The notes under the pieces were generated by a model. That model had not been told where the DNA came from. It worked only from the letters and a program-made list of their open reading frames with translations, and ran no database searches. From the NCBI GenBank assembly GCA_021186555.1, contig JAJKFL010000004.1, forward strand, positions 6,252,001 through 6,316,000: a stretch of 64,000 bases of DNA, given 5' to 3'. How positions within the stretch are numbered: position 1 is the first letter of the stretch; every line of letters begins with the position of its first letter. The position numbers and the translations under genes were made by a program. This DNA comes from Reticulitermes speratus. Lineage: Eukaryota > Arthropoda > Insecta > Blattodea > Rhinotermitidae. Below are positions 31,877-42,893 of the stretch, one piece after another.

Positions 31877-32146
31877 ATGCACAAACTTGCCGATCCCAGT
31901 GGTCGCGCGGTCTAAGGTGTGGGTCTGCGACCGCTCGCTTGCTACGATTGTGGGTTCGAATCCCACTGGGGGCATGGATGTCTGTGTTGTCAGGTAGAGG
32001 TCTCTGCGACGAGCTGGTCCCTCGTCCAGAGGAGTCCTACCGAGTGTGGTGTGTCTAAAAAGTGTGATCGTGAAGCCTCGAAAAAATGAGGCGGCCTAGA
32101 CCCCCAAGGGGCTGTCGAGCCATTGAAAAAAAAATGCACAAATTTG
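31877..32146 (+). mobile_element. SINE C, full-length, 13-bp TSD
   Basis: The element is 31890-32133: CGATCCCAGTGGTCGCGC head, B box GGGTTCGAATCCC at 31953, full body and a 9-A tail. Direct repeats ATGCACAAACTTG (31877-31889) and ATGCACAAATTTG (32134-32146) differ at one base. Confidence 0.94.
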
Positions 32147-32314
32147 GGAGGAGGTTCTCTGGCTGAATTAGCCCGAAGAGACTGGATAATAAACATGGAC
32201 GTTTACATAGGTCTACATCGAGAGCAGTATACGAATCGGAAATTCCAGTGTTCGGGCAGTTAACACTGTAGAGTAACATGTACTTATACATCAGAATGCC
32301 TACAAAAGGTAAAA

Positions 32315-32580
32315 TTAAATTTGTCCCTCTCGACGCAAGAAGGCATAGAGGGAGTAGAGCTATAGCTCCACTCATTCTTAACCTCGGCGCTAGGTGGAGG
32401 TGAGTGGTCAACTTCACGTCCTGGCCGCTTTACCCCTGGGAAAATATCCCCGTAGCTATTGAATAGGAGGCTGGGTGGACCCCACAGCGGGTCTGAAATC
32501 CCCCCCCCCCCCCCGGGACTACACTCCGGAATCATCCAGCTCGTAGCCTGCTCGCTGTTACGACGACGCTATCCCGGTTC
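32315..32580 (-). mobile_element. SINE D copy
   Basis: Minus strand with head near 32530-32575 (CGGGATAGCG edge) and body GGGGTCCACCCAGCCTCC, AAGCGGCCAGGACGTGAAG and GAGCTATAGCTCTACTCC. A C-run of about 15 interrupts the anticodon-to-body region (32501-32515). Confidence 0.85.
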
Positions 32581-34110
32581 AAAGTATGGCCACCCTTAAA
32601 AATTAACATTACACTCCAAGCAGTGTGTTCTGCACAGGTTAGTTGAGGAGCCCACGTGGGTGGCAACAAAGTACTTGGCACTCTAAATAGTTGCAACAAA
32701 GTTCATGTAACCTCTCACACACGAACCAGTTTAATTTGTTGGACATAAAGCCATAAACATGGCAAGGGACACCTTAAGCACACCTGGGTGTACCAGATGT
32801 TCCATGAGAAATTGTTCATGTGACAGTCAAACGCGCGGTGCGAGCAGCTTATCTGCCAGACCAGTCTCTAGGAACATGACCTGAAACGTCGTAAATAATG
32901 AACGGTGATGGACGGAATTCCTGTTGCGGCATTTAACACGTGAAGTTTGCAAAAGCATTTACTTTCACCAACTAAAAATTAACATGGCCCTAGACTGGAT
33001 AGTCTTGAAAGAAAAAGCTCCATATCTTACAAACAGTTCTATCAACCATTGAAGACTGAATTTAACTTAACAGTATTTAACACTTCAGTCCCTACCGCAT
33101 AGAAAACACATTGCATCTCAATAAAAGAACATTAAGTTGATGCCCTTCGGAAAACATCGGTATTTATTTTCTGCGTCATAGGACACATAAACACATTGCG
33201 TGGGCAGCATGCAGACTTTCTGAACTTCAAAGCACAGTGTTTAGGGACTACTATATTGGCTACACCACCTGCCTGAATGTTCAAAAACGCCTCACCTGAC
33301 GTCAGAGTATATTTATGTGCTTCTAATAATTTTCATATTATACAGGAATTTTTCCCCTTACACAACATTATTTGATTGGTCTTTGTAATGGAGACGCAAT
33401 GTGTTTTCTGCGAGGTAGGAACCGAGTTTGCGTATACTATATAGATAAACTTTAGGATTCAGACGTTGAATACTCGATCAAAACTACGGCGGGTCTTGTA
33501 TTCGTAAAATACACAGACATTCGTTTAGTCACACGTGAGGATAGAGAAATATTTGTACTGGATTAGACGAGCTTCAAAATCGAGACCGAAACTGCAGTGT
33601 GGCTCACTCTGTGCACATTTCTTCAAATGTCGTATACATCCCATGATTATGACAGTTATCTAACTAGAACTGGACACTACTTACCATTTTCACAGTCAAC
33701 GCCATCTTGCATATCACAGTCGATCCCGCATTTCTTTCCGGTTGCGTGGGACGTAACCTTGACAGCGCTAGTGTTCTGTTTGCGTTTTCACGCGCTCAGT
33801 CCTGTTACTTACATATGCACCAAGTCAATTAGTTTCTCTCGATTTCTGCCTTCCAGCTATGTGTACACAGGATGACCACAATTACAACCCCAAAATTAAT
33901 GTCTTGTATATTATTTTGACTCAGTGAAACACACAAGGTCATGGTTCAAGATGACGGGATACCGAATTCGTTTGTGGCACGACTTGTAAAGGAAGAGGAC
34001 GTTGCGTTCAAGGTCGAATTCCAAACCGGTTCCAAAGGGGTGATTAAAAATTTGTTGTCTCGCCAATTTATTGACATCAGAATCATATTTAGGGATACAT
34101 ACGTTTACTT
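32581..34110. other. Spacer with an old inverted repeat
   Basis: 33097-33130 (CCCTACCGCATAGAAAACAC) is roughly the inverse of 33390-33425 (GTGTTTTCTGCGAGGTAGG). Parts of 33050-33245 resemble dispersed repeat K. No gene. Confidence 0.5.
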
Positions 34111-34260
34111 CTGGGTGTGAAGCTAAGCACTCCCACCTCATGCCGAGGTTAAGAATGAATGGAGCTGTAAATACACTCCCCAGATGTTTTCATGTCTTGC
34201 ACTTGGGGAAATTCATCATTACCTCTTCGTCTTTTCCTTCTCGGCCCCCCCCCCCCCCCC
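34111..34260 (+). mobile_element. SINE D fragment and C-run
   Basis: SINE D 3' body pieces (GTGTGAAGCTAAGCACTCCC, GCCGAGGTTAAGAATGAATG). Followed by about 17 C at 34244-34260. Confidence 0.6.
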
Positions 34261-35035
34261 CGAAGATCAAGATTTTGTGAGGTGAGTTTCTAGACTTCTA
34301 CTCTGGAAGTGCTCATTCTCATCTGGGCAGGTTTGTCAATTATGCTGATTTGAGATTGTTCGCTTTAGTTTTACGAGACCAGTGCCGGATAGCTACTTCG
34401 AAACACACCTCGTTTTGTTCCAGTTTCTTGTACATCCACTATTCTTCACCGTCTTCTCAGCTCAAGCAATGTCATTAATCACTAACCATCATTCAACGCT
34501 ATGTGGCAGAATCTACTGTCTGCGTTGCTACGTAAATACGTACATAAATGTGTAGGATAAGTACGTACATGCAATTTCTCTACTTCTTCTTCGCTGAGGG
34601 GTGTTCAGCTGAGCACAGGTCAGCTAGGTGTTTGTAGGTGATCATGGGCCGCCAGCCAAGTGTTCAACTGTGTGAGAGACGTCAGTTCACCTTCCGTGGT
34701 TTGGCAACACAGCAGGCTGTTATTTTAAAATACAAATTTCCTAAATCAGTGGCCCACACAAAGTACTGTATACGCTAATGACGTTAACACTTCAAAGCAC
34801 AATGGTTGCTGTATGTCACCTACTTTAAAGTGTTCAGCTGTACGTGTCGTCTGACGGCTATCATTGCCTTCATTTATTATCCTATCATGCGGAGCAAAAC
34901 GGAAATCCTTTCGACTGGGTTCTCGCCCAAACGTGACTGCCATAAATATTAAGTACTGTAAAATATGTAAGCCAAAATTATTTAAGTGATTTTTGGTAAC
35001 CATGTTCGAACTAATTATGAGATTTGAGGCTCTCA
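34261..35035. other. No feature recognised
   Basis: Short frames only (34746-35036 minus). Nothing recognised. Confidence 0.35.
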
Positions 35036-35039
35036 AGGC

Positions 35040-35138
35040 GGTAACTATAAAGGATGCCGTCTTTTGGGATGTGACTCCCTACAGTTTGGTAGGGCACCAA
35101 CACTGCTCCGAAACATTGGGAACTATTTATTAAAAACT
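35040..35138 (+). repeat. Repeat J copy, left half
   Basis: GGATGCCGTCTTTTGGGATG, GTGACTCCCTACAGTTTGG, TAGGGCACCAACACTG and CTCCGAAACATTGG, a degraded hammerhead-like 3' core. The right terminus CACATCCCAGAA follows the SINE insertion at 35257. Confidence 0.55.
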
Positions 35139-35257
35139 ACATTACGTCACACCTTCATGTGCCGATTGTCTAGAGTCTGGGAGCCTCAACCTCCTGGAAC
35201 CCTAAGGGCCTGTCCAGGCCTGTAATGGGATTGCTTTACCTTTCACATTACGTCACA
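35139..35257 (+). mobile_element. SINE B, strongly 5'-truncated, 13-bp perfect TSD
   Basis: Only the last 93 bp of SINE B are present (35152-35244: CCTTCATGTGCCGATTGTCT to GATTGCTTTACC), bounded by exact direct repeats ACATTACGTCACA at 35139-35151 and 35245-35257. It interrupts a repeat J copy. Truncation with a TSD shows incomplete reverse transcription at insertion, the LINE-type mechanism. Confidence 0.93.
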
Positions 35258-35635
35258 TCCCAGAATACAACAATATTTCGAAGTCATAAACGTCCACCGA
35301 TATTTTATTTGGCTAGTTAGTTCTGGCCACAATTAATCACCACTTTGGAACTCAGAAACGTACACGTAACAAACATAAGCAATAGGCGTCGTTCTTCGTA
35401 AATAAAACTCTGCACCTGAGCACAGCCTTGGGTGGGGTCGGTAAACAAGTTCATGTCTTACTCCAGCGTTGAAATCTGGAGCGTTCACTGCGTCTGCAAT
35501 TTGTTGTGGTACTGGCACGTGTTCAAGCACGTGAGCCGTTGAACACGTGCCGCCAGTTACGCGCTTTTAACATCCTTATTGCAGCAAGTCTCGATTTTGC
35601 TCTCAGGCCCATGGAAGCAGCGTTAATGTAAGTGG

Positions 35636-35850
35636 GTCAGTCCATGTGGGATTTATGGTGGACAAAGTGGCACTGGGACAGGTTTTGCCCCGAGTACTTC
35701 AGTTTTCCCCTGTCAATTTCATTCCACCGGTGCTCCATTACTCGGAAAAACGAAAAAAACGCTAATCATCTTCATCACAGGGTTGCACAATAAGCCTCAA
35801 GGCTGCGGTGCGTCCGTAGCATTTGCTGCGGGGCCCGTCAAAAAAAATAA
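35636..35850 (+). mobile_element. SINE A, 5'-truncated
   Basis: Starts at CAGTCCATGTGGGATTTATG and runs to GGGGCCCGTCAAAAAAAATA. The tRNA-like head is missing. Confidence 0.85.
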
Positions 35851-36044
35851 TGTAAATGGGTTGACGCCAGGCGAAGAAACCACGCAAAATACACAGCATC
35901 CGTGTTATTGAGGGGGTCTGAGCGCATACAGGAATGGGGAAAGCTACATATAATGAGCGCATCATAATTTATACTTTTCATGTACACTAATGCTCTTTAC
36001 TAACACGAAGGAAAACAGTCCTCCTTGAGATGTCAATAAAGGAT

Positions 36045-36330
36045 CATTTTAAGGAATTCCCCACGTTTTACGAAACCACAATGTTCTTTACCGTGTTCAC
36101 CAGGGCCCAACCATGGACCCTAACCCAAGGCAATTGAAGCCTGTCCACACCCTTTCACGTTATTTCTTGAAGACAAATTTTAATGTTATCGTCCTACCCA
36201 TGACTTCGTCATTTCTTGAGGTTTTCCGAGCAAAATTTTTTACGTTTTTCTCTTCTCTTATATGCACGCAACACTCCCCCAACCAAACTCAACCCCCTTT
36301 CGTCAATTATCCTATAATATCCTCCTGTTT
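36045..36330 (-). pseudogene. Old LINE 3'-end relic
   Basis: Same family as 53442-53765 and 54605-55190: GAATTCCCCACGTTTTACG, TTCTTTACCGTGTTCACCAG, TTTCTTGAAGACAAATTTTA and ATGTTATCGTCC. Heavily diverged with no open frame. Confidence 0.65.
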
Positions 36331-36335
36331 AACAT

Positions 36336-36690
36336 AAAACACTCAACCAACAAACGCACTATTATTATTATTATTATTATTATTATATTTTAGATATTAT
36401 ATATAATCCCTGTAAACCAGTCCAACAAATTAATTTGCACTAGACCAGGGATCCATCACGAAATGATCGCCTACAATTTTAACCATCTTTTATACATTTT
36501 ATAGTTTTAACATGTACTTATATTGTTGGTTTTAGTTTATGTAATTTATACTCTCACAAGTGTCCCTGATGATGATCCCAGAAAGGGATCGAAACATGCT
36601 GGACTGGTTTGCAGGGATTGTAATGTATAATATTTAAAATATTAATAATAATAATAATAAGAGTACATTTTTTGGTTGAGTGTTGTGTGT
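36336..36690. mobile_element. Inverted-repeat element whose left arm starts at a hammerhead cleavage site
   Basis: The left arm (about 36336-36424) pairs with the right arm (about 36600-36690): ACTCAACCAA / TTGGTTGAGT, an (ATT)n / (AAT)n tract, AATCCCTGTAAACCAGTCC / GGACTGGTTTGCAGGGATT. The right arm is preceded by a complete hammerhead fold. The left arm has no hammerhead and begins at GGACTGG (read minus). Confidence 0.75.
36557..36604 (+). ncRNA. Hammerhead motif, one core change
   Basis: CTGATGA (36565-36571), perfect 6-bp stem II GATCCC/GGGATC with loop AGAAA, GAAA (36591-36594), then CATGCT. Stem I GTCC/GGAC pairs against the core. The triplet is GCT rather than GTH, so the A15.1-U16.1 pair is lost, which probably lowers or abolishes cleavage. 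Confidence 0.7.
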
Positions 36691-36724
36691 TTGATTGATG
36701 ACAATGCACGGTCTGAATAATACA

Positions 36725-36800
36725 GGGCATACACAAAAGAATGGTGCGGATTTAATAGTGTTCACTATTAAAACCGCACCATTCTTTTGTGTATACCTGT
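36725..36800. repeat. Near-perfect 66-bp palindrome
   Basis: Arms of 32 bp (36729-36760 and 36763-36794) differ at one position, with a 2-bp centre. Core halves read ATACACAAAAGAATGGTGCGG and its inverse across the centre TTAATAGTG-TT-CACTATTAA. Flanking TACAGG / CCTGTA extends the symmetry. It can form a strong hairpin or cruciform. No coding role seen. Confidence 0.9.
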
Positions 36801-37136
36801 ATAAAGTTCCTTCAGTTCTTCAAAGTGGATCTGTCAAACAAAACTAATGAACGAGCCAGGAGAGATTTAAACCAGGAACACGAGTTTACTCGTATGTATA
36901 TACATATAGAATCCTCATAAGTGTTTTAGTGCCACGTAACTAATGTGTTACTGCTCGTAGTAAGTGAATGTGGAAAGAAGGAAGAAACAGGTGCTGTTAG
37001 AGGGTCGGGGTTTGAACACATTGACCTTACCACAGCCCATACGAGTGCAGGTAAGAAGGTAATTTGGTGTGTATAGTAACAAATAAAGACAGTCAAACAC
37101 AACACTTTACTGTCAGCAGAATTATACTGCACGAAG
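36801..37136. other. No feature recognised
   Basis: Minus frame 36926-37309 (127 codons) has no recognisable domain. Its hydrophobic N-terminus alone is not enough to call a gene. Confidence 0.35.
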
Positions 37137-37183
37137 TCACTACATGTTTCACCGTGTAATAAAGCCAGTTTCAAGCGAGACTG
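37137..37183 (-). ncRNA. Hammerhead-derived relic
   Basis: Minus strand keeps GAAACATGTAGTGAC and a preceding ACGGT / ACTGG hairpin, but CTGATGA has become TTGAAAC. Confidence 0.4.
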
Positions 37184-37986
37184 ATACAAAAAAATGCAAA
37201 TGAAGCTAATGCAAATTGCATTTAAGAATCTTTCTTTACTCTGTATGTACCAGTAATTGCCAACATAGGTGCACACAAACAATAAATAAAACACCAAAAA
37301 TGCAGACACGAGCGCTGTGAGAGTGATTGGGATTTTAAGCCCCGAACTGCCTCCCCTGTCCCCCCAACATCACGATGCAGCCCATGTAGCCCATGCCTTA
37401 ACGATATCGGCTACTGCGTCGTCTACCAAATCGCCCTCAGCTTCCGTGTACGTAATCATCTTATGTTTCTTTCTCTCTCTTACTTCAGCACCCTGTTCTG
37501 AGACTGTTGGTTCAGTATAATATTGTTAGCGTAATTAAATCAATGCGCGATACGATGGACGTCGTACAAGTACGTCGCATACAAGGGGAGAAATACGAAC
37601 GTGTATAACAGCTTGAAGGAAGAGCCAGAAGAAAAAAACTACTTGACAGACTCCGTCATAGATTGCAGGATAATATTAATTTGAATATCAGAAGGTTCGA
37701 AAGTGTCAACAGACGTCACCTGACACAGGATATGGTCCAATGGAGGGCTCTTGCAGACACAGAGACGAACCTTCGGCTTTTCTAAAAGGAATAAAGTTCT
37801 TACTATCGGAGTGCCTATCAACTGCTCTTTACGTTCGTGCAGACGGAGCTGGTTTCTCTTTCACTGAGCACAGCACACGGTATGCTCCTTCTAGAATTTG
37901 TGACAGAAAATCGGATATTGTGAGGACGTTATTTATTTGTTTATTTATTATTTAACGATGCCCACATACAGCGTCAAATAAGAAGG
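37184..37986. other. No feature recognised
   Basis: A TTTATTATTTAACGATGCCC patch near 37943 recalls the start of repeat H. Otherwise unrecognised. Confidence 0.35.
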
Positions 37987-38272
37987 CAATTAACTAATTT
38001 TTTTTTCCTATGGCTCGACAGCCCTATATGGGCCTGGGCCTCCTCGTTTCGTCGTTTCATGATCACACACATTTGAGACACACCACAGTCGGTAGGACTC
38101 CTCTGGACGAGGGACCAGCTCGTCGCAGAGACCTCTACCTGACAACACACATCATTCACAACAGACAGACATCCATGCCCTAGGCGGATTCGAACCCACG
38201 ATCCTAGTAAGCGAGCGGCCGAAGACCCACGCCTTAGACCGCACGGCCACTGGGATCGGCCAATTAACTAAT
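37987..38272 (-). mobile_element. SINE C, full-length, 12-bp perfect TSD
   Basis: The element is 37999-38260 on the minus strand, with head CGATCCCAGTGGCCGTGC, B box GGGTTCGAATCC, a full body and an 8-T antisense tail. Direct repeat CAATTAACTAAT at 37987-37998 and 38261-38272. Confidence 0.95.
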
Positions 38273-38639
38273 AGTTAAATGAAAAGATACGGAAGGAAGC
38301 AGTTGTAACCTTACTAGGGTTACTATCCTGACATTTGTCTGGAGAGTGAGGACAATCATGAACACTTGCAGTCGGGATACATAAACTCCGTGCCGATATA
38401 TGAACCTCAAACTTCCAGCACGCGCAATGCTCAGCCTGTTTTATTCAAATACTTCAAAGGGAGAGCGTATATTTGATTTGATGGAGAGAAAGGCGGGGCA
38501 TGAATTGACCAATCAGTAGACAGGCGAATGCCGCATAAAACAACGGACGAAGGACAGGGTGGACGAATGGATACATCGAGTTCAAATGGGTACTATAAGA
38601 AGCCGTTGTAACTTGCAGGGATCACAGACCAGATAAAGG

Positions 38640-38835
38640 GACTATAACAACTGCCCCTTGCAACGTGGTGCCGTGCGCTTTTGTAGATAGGTACTATTCT
38701 TTCGGAGAAACCTGCTGCCTCCTTCTTCAGGTCACGTTACTACCCTAAAGACAGAAGCAGCACATTCTCATAAATGTTTGTACCACCCATCTACCACCTA
38801 CGCGGCGTCACGTCCCAGAAGACAGCAATTTTAAT
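38640..38835 (-). repeat. Repeat J copy with hammerhead-like core
   Basis: The right terminus GGCGTCACGTCCCAGAAGAC is clear, and the left CAACGTGGTGCCGTGCG is diverged. At 38691-38737 on the minus strand: CTGAAGA, hairpin GGAG/CTCC, GAAAGAATAG. The helix III and triplet region is lost. Confidence 0.55.
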
Positions 38836-39185
38836 ACTCAGCCTCCTGAGAGCAATAAACGTCACAGTGGGACCAGAACAAAAGCTCAATTCTGAAATAT
38901 TCTCAACAGCGTACCTTGTAATAGAACAGTCCATCCTCGACCCTTACGTGTCAGCCAATGACCACCAGTCTGGACACACGTGTCTGTAAGAAAAACCTGG
39001 CGGTTGAGGCCCGAGGATGAATAAACACACAAGAAGCTCTAACGCTGTGGACTTATTTCCAGAAGTAAAAAAAAAAAAAAACAGCACCGAAGCTCTGTTC
39101 CTCATCCCCTGAGGAGAAACTGCTCTCAGGAGACCTTGGCTGTGAGAGGATCGCCTGACTGGAACCAGTGGCGGGCGGACATCTA
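38836..39185. other. No gene; poly-A run
   Basis: A 15-A run near 39066-39080. Nothing else recognised. Confidence 0.35.
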
Positions 39186-39790
39186 TACTGCAATACACTG
39201 TCCCTTAATCAAGAGAATGCATATGACCTTCACCGTGCATTTTAAATTTCACTGTCTATTAAACCAACCAAATGCACCTTCACTGCCAATTTTTAACACT
39301 AATTACAATATTCCCCTACATATGTTTCGGTCTGCCTAGACCATCATCAGGGGGGTCAAACTACATTTAATTCATATCCATAAGTTCACTGTGTCACCAC
39401 ACTCATTATAGTTCGTTATTTATGTAGGTTATGTTCACTTTATAAAAACACTTGCTAACAACACTTATTTAAAGTAGATTGCGTCACATAACAACACACT
39501 GTATATAAGACTTTGAAGGCTCGTCAATGTTTAAAAGTTAAAATCGTCAACTTGGGTATTACAATTGGCTTGTTGTATGTATTTTTTCATGGTTTTGTAT
39601 CGTTTGTAGTTTCTTGTTTATGGTGTGCTGTGTGTTCTCTGTGTTATCGCTAGTTGTGGAGTGATCTGTCTGCCTGTCTTGTGGTTGTGTGCGGTAGCGT
39701 GTCAATTACTATTAAAAACTGATAGAGAAGGTGCATTTGGTTTGTTTAATAGACAGCAAGAGAATGCAGTTGACCTGCACAATGTGGGCA
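39186..39790. mobile_element. Inverted-repeat element with one full hammerhead
   Basis: Left arm about 39235-39305 pairs with right arm about 39705-39775 (CTGTCTATTAAACCAACC, AAATGCACCTTC against GAAGGTGCATTTGG, TTTGTTTAATAGACAG). A full hammerhead lies at the inner edge of the left arm. The right arm lacks the hammerhead. Confidence 0.65.
39311..39355 (-). ncRNA. Hammerhead ribozyme, full type I consensus
   Basis: Minus strand: CTGATGA, perfect 5-bp stem II GGTCT/AGACC with loop AGGC, GAAA, C-ATAT-G and triplet GTA. Stem I CCCC/GGGG pairs directly against the core. Helix III can close AC/GT over a 4-base loop, slightly longer than in other copies here. The strongest ribozyme candidate in the window; activity untested. 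Confidence 0.82.
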
Positions 39791-40009
39791 GAGTTCCTGT
39801 AACACTCGCGACGACGGTCAGGGAAAACATACTGATTATATCAAAAACATGAATCTATTACCGCATGACTTACCTTTTTTAAACAAATACTGATCGCCAT
39901 TTGTTAGGTGTTTCGTTTATAACAAGCCTAAAGTCAAATTTACGCACAGCTGTAACCACACAGAACACTACAGAAAACAAATTATCTCACACGCACAAAA
40001 CACTACAGT

Positions 40010-40345
40010 ACTATGCGTGATTTCGGGGCACGCAGTGGCGCAGTTGGTTGAGGCACCGCGCTACAAGCCGTAAGGTCGCGGGTTCGATTCTCGATGGTGT
40101 CATTGAAATTCTTCATTGACATAATCCTTTCGGTCGCACTATGGCCCTGGGGTTGACTCAGCCTCTAAAAGAAATTAGTACCAGGAATATTTCCTGGGAG
40201 AAAAGGCAGCCGATGCGTAGGGCTGACAACCTTAACACCTTCATGTGCCGACTGTCTAGAAATCTGGGAGCCTCAACCTCCTGGACCCCTAAGGGCCTGT
40301 CCAGGCCTGTAATGAGACTGCTTTACCATTACTATGCGTGATTTC
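40010..40345 (+). mobile_element. SINE B, full-length, 15-bp perfect TSD
   Basis: The element is 40025-40330. A box TGGCGCAGTTGG at 40033, B box GGTTCGATTCTC at 40082, then the full body. Direct repeat ACTATGCGTGATTTC at 40010-40024 and 40331-40345. Near-consensus throughout; a recent insertion. Confidence 0.95.
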
Positions 40346-40414
40346 AGGCTACCGCCGCGATGTAGATGACAGCTGCGCTGTTCTGGGATATTACGCAGCG
40401 TTAACTGGTAGTTC

Positions 40415-40460
40415 TCTACCGACGTTTCGGGACAACCTATCGGTCCCATCTTCAAGGGTC
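40415..40460 (-). ncRNA. Hammerhead-like relic
   Basis: Minus strand: TTGAAGA (C3 to T), 5-bp stem II GGGAC/GTCCC, GAAACGTC with cleavable C. Stem I is limited to about two pairs. Confidence 0.5.
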
Positions 40461-40464
40461 AAGA

Positions 40465-41095
40465 AGTCTACACTGCCTGACCAATTCCGTTTCAGGCACC
40501 TGAATTCTTAATGTTGAATATATAATGGCTTTATTTTTATGTCAAACGGTTTCTTGGAAAGGAAAAGGCCTAAGAATTTGAGGATTCAGGTCTTCTGCAA
40601 TATGACTGCGTCGTGGGCGAGTCGAAAGAACGCCGGGAACCACCCTACGAAGCAGAAACAAAGCTGTGGGAATCTCAAATCCTGCTTAAATTTTTTTCGA
40701 TATATGCACGTAGTTCCTGTGTAGAGGTTGTATCAAAGCACGAAAAGATGAACACACGAAGAGAGATGCCACCTCCATGTGACGACTCCCACGCAATGTT
40801 ATTATAAGAATGTCTCAAGAGGAAATGCCTATTGAAACATCCATTCTCTATCTTCAATGCTGTGCCCCTGCAGCCTTAAACACAGACACACAACCGTTCC
40901 GGTTATCTGATTAGAGAGTTCAGGTCTCATCTCAGAAGATGCAAAACAGCATCTGGGGTCCACATTACCAAATACAGATTTCCATAGACCGTGACATAAA
41001 ATATCACCTTTAAAGCACTTTCTCCCAAAGCTCTTTTGTTCAAGAACATTTTAGACATCAAAGGTATGTACGGTACTATAAGTCACGGCCCCATT
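40465..41095. other. No feature recognised
   Basis: Short overlapping frames near 40539-40857 without motifs. Confidence 0.35.
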
Positions 41096-41600
41096 TATTT
41101 ACTGTTTATTTAACGACGCTGTCAGTATGTAAAACTATACGGCAGAAGTGGCCAGCTACACGAGCTTCGAGAGCCGCAATTTAGGAGGCAACCTAGACAA
41201 GATCCATATTATTCATCAAGTCAATCGTACGGCAGCAACACTGCCCACTACCTGACAGAACGCAGCCAGCGCCTTCTGGTAGCAACAAAGGAACTGCTAT
41301 ATTTTGGGGGAAGGCCGCTAGATGCACTAGTGGTCTGTTCTAGAGTGTTGGTTACCAACGCTTTCGATTATTTTTTACAGGCAAATCGCGCGAGTCGCAC
41401 CAGTGACGTGCGCGAACTGCGTTGTTGCCACCCCTGCTGTATAGCGTCGAATGGTACTACGATTAGTGAATAATGAATTGGGGTAGATGTAGAAGGAAGC
41501 GGTCGTGGCCTAATTCGAGCAAACTTGGAGGTTTTTCTTTCTGTAACAGACCAACCGTCGTCATATGACGAGAATTTTGCCAAGGTGTGATCCTGGATTC
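41096..41600. repeat. Repeat H fragments
   Basis: TTTATTTAACGACGCTGTCAG at 41105-41125 begins a pattern also at 44185, 46818 and 48398. The later GAATAATGAATTGG / AAGGAAGCGGTCGTGGCC part at about 41470-41510 recurs at 47585-47630 and 48460-48505. A dispersed short element of unknown class, here broken up. Confidence 0.55.
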
Positions 41601-42295
41601 CTGAAGCAGGTGCAGTCACTTCGTGCACTCCTCTTGCTAGACTCACATGGAGCGTGGCGACTTGAATACGTGTACTGGCGAAACTGCGAAGTCATCTACT
41701 CTTCATCTACAAGAAATAACATTCTCCTTTTCCAAACTTTCTGTTTACTCATAATCTTAAAAACCTCAAGACAAACTCTGTTGTTTTAATGCATTCCACC
41801 CTCCCAAGTCGTTTGCAAATATATTAGAACGATCACTAACAAAATGGAGGAATACACCAGTCCATGTAATTAAAGCGGGAAGACATTATTCCTAGAAATG
41901 GCGTTATTATGACCGCTGTCAGTAACAATGACACGATATAACTTCAGAGTTTTTTTTCGGGTGCGTGTACTTTGAATTTCAAAGCGTATTGTGTGTTTCC
42001 ATGGAAGTATCCTATAGCAACGCACTTTTGCTACTTGTTCAAACATTCTTTTTGTGGATTCGAAGGTATACAATTTCCCGCTGAAATAAAGCAGTTGACG
42101 ATGCTGTGGAAATATGACAATTGTAACAACAAAAACATACCAACATTATTACCACAAATTACTGATTATTGCCCCAAAGTATAGCTTGTACCCTTTAAAA
42201 TAATTAATTATGGTAGTGTGCTACATTTCGATATGTGATATAATTTGTTTCCACAGGAAAGAGCAATATATCGTATAGTGGAACATTTCAGTCTT
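41601..42295. other. No feature recognised
   Basis: Short frames only, no motif. Confidence 0.35.
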
Positions 42296-42465
42296 CAAGA
42301 GCCGGGCTACGCGCTGAAATGGAGAGTCGGTCTCCGGTTCAAGGCAGGTGAAGACGTTTTTCTCTTACCCACACATGCACACCGGTTCTGAGACCGACCC
42401 AATTGGAGGCATCTTCCGCAGGAGTTAAGCATACGGAGCGTGAAGCTACCACTCACCCCACCCAC
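42296..42465 (+). mobile_element. SINE D, old fragment
   Basis: B-box-like CCGGTTCAAGGCAGG near 42334, AATTGGAGGCATCTTCCGCA and GAGCGTGAAGCTACCACTCA body remains. Confidence 0.5.
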
Positions 42466-42893
42466 CAAGAAAGAAAGAAAGAAGATGTACTAATTTCTCC
42501 ATACGTATTAAAGACAGAGAACTTCAAGACGTAACTCTTTCCATGGAAACGACATACCTAATGCAGCGTTTCACAAACTTATTTTTTCTGTGGAGGAACC
42601 CCCAAAATAACTGTTCATATCCCGGGAAACAGCTGCCTGTGACAACGATGACAAAATACAGAGACAGTCGTTAGGGCACAGAGATTACTCCAGTATTACC
42701 AATTGCCAGACATAAATTCTCGCGATATTTCAAGTTATATCTATAATTTTTCTTCGGTATTTCAAAATACATATTTATTCCACGATTTTCTCGCGGAACC
42801 CCTAACGATATTCTGTGAAACCCTAAGGCTCCGCAAAACGCTGCTTGGGAAACTCAGACCTAATGTTTCTGATGGGAACTATTGAAAAAATTG

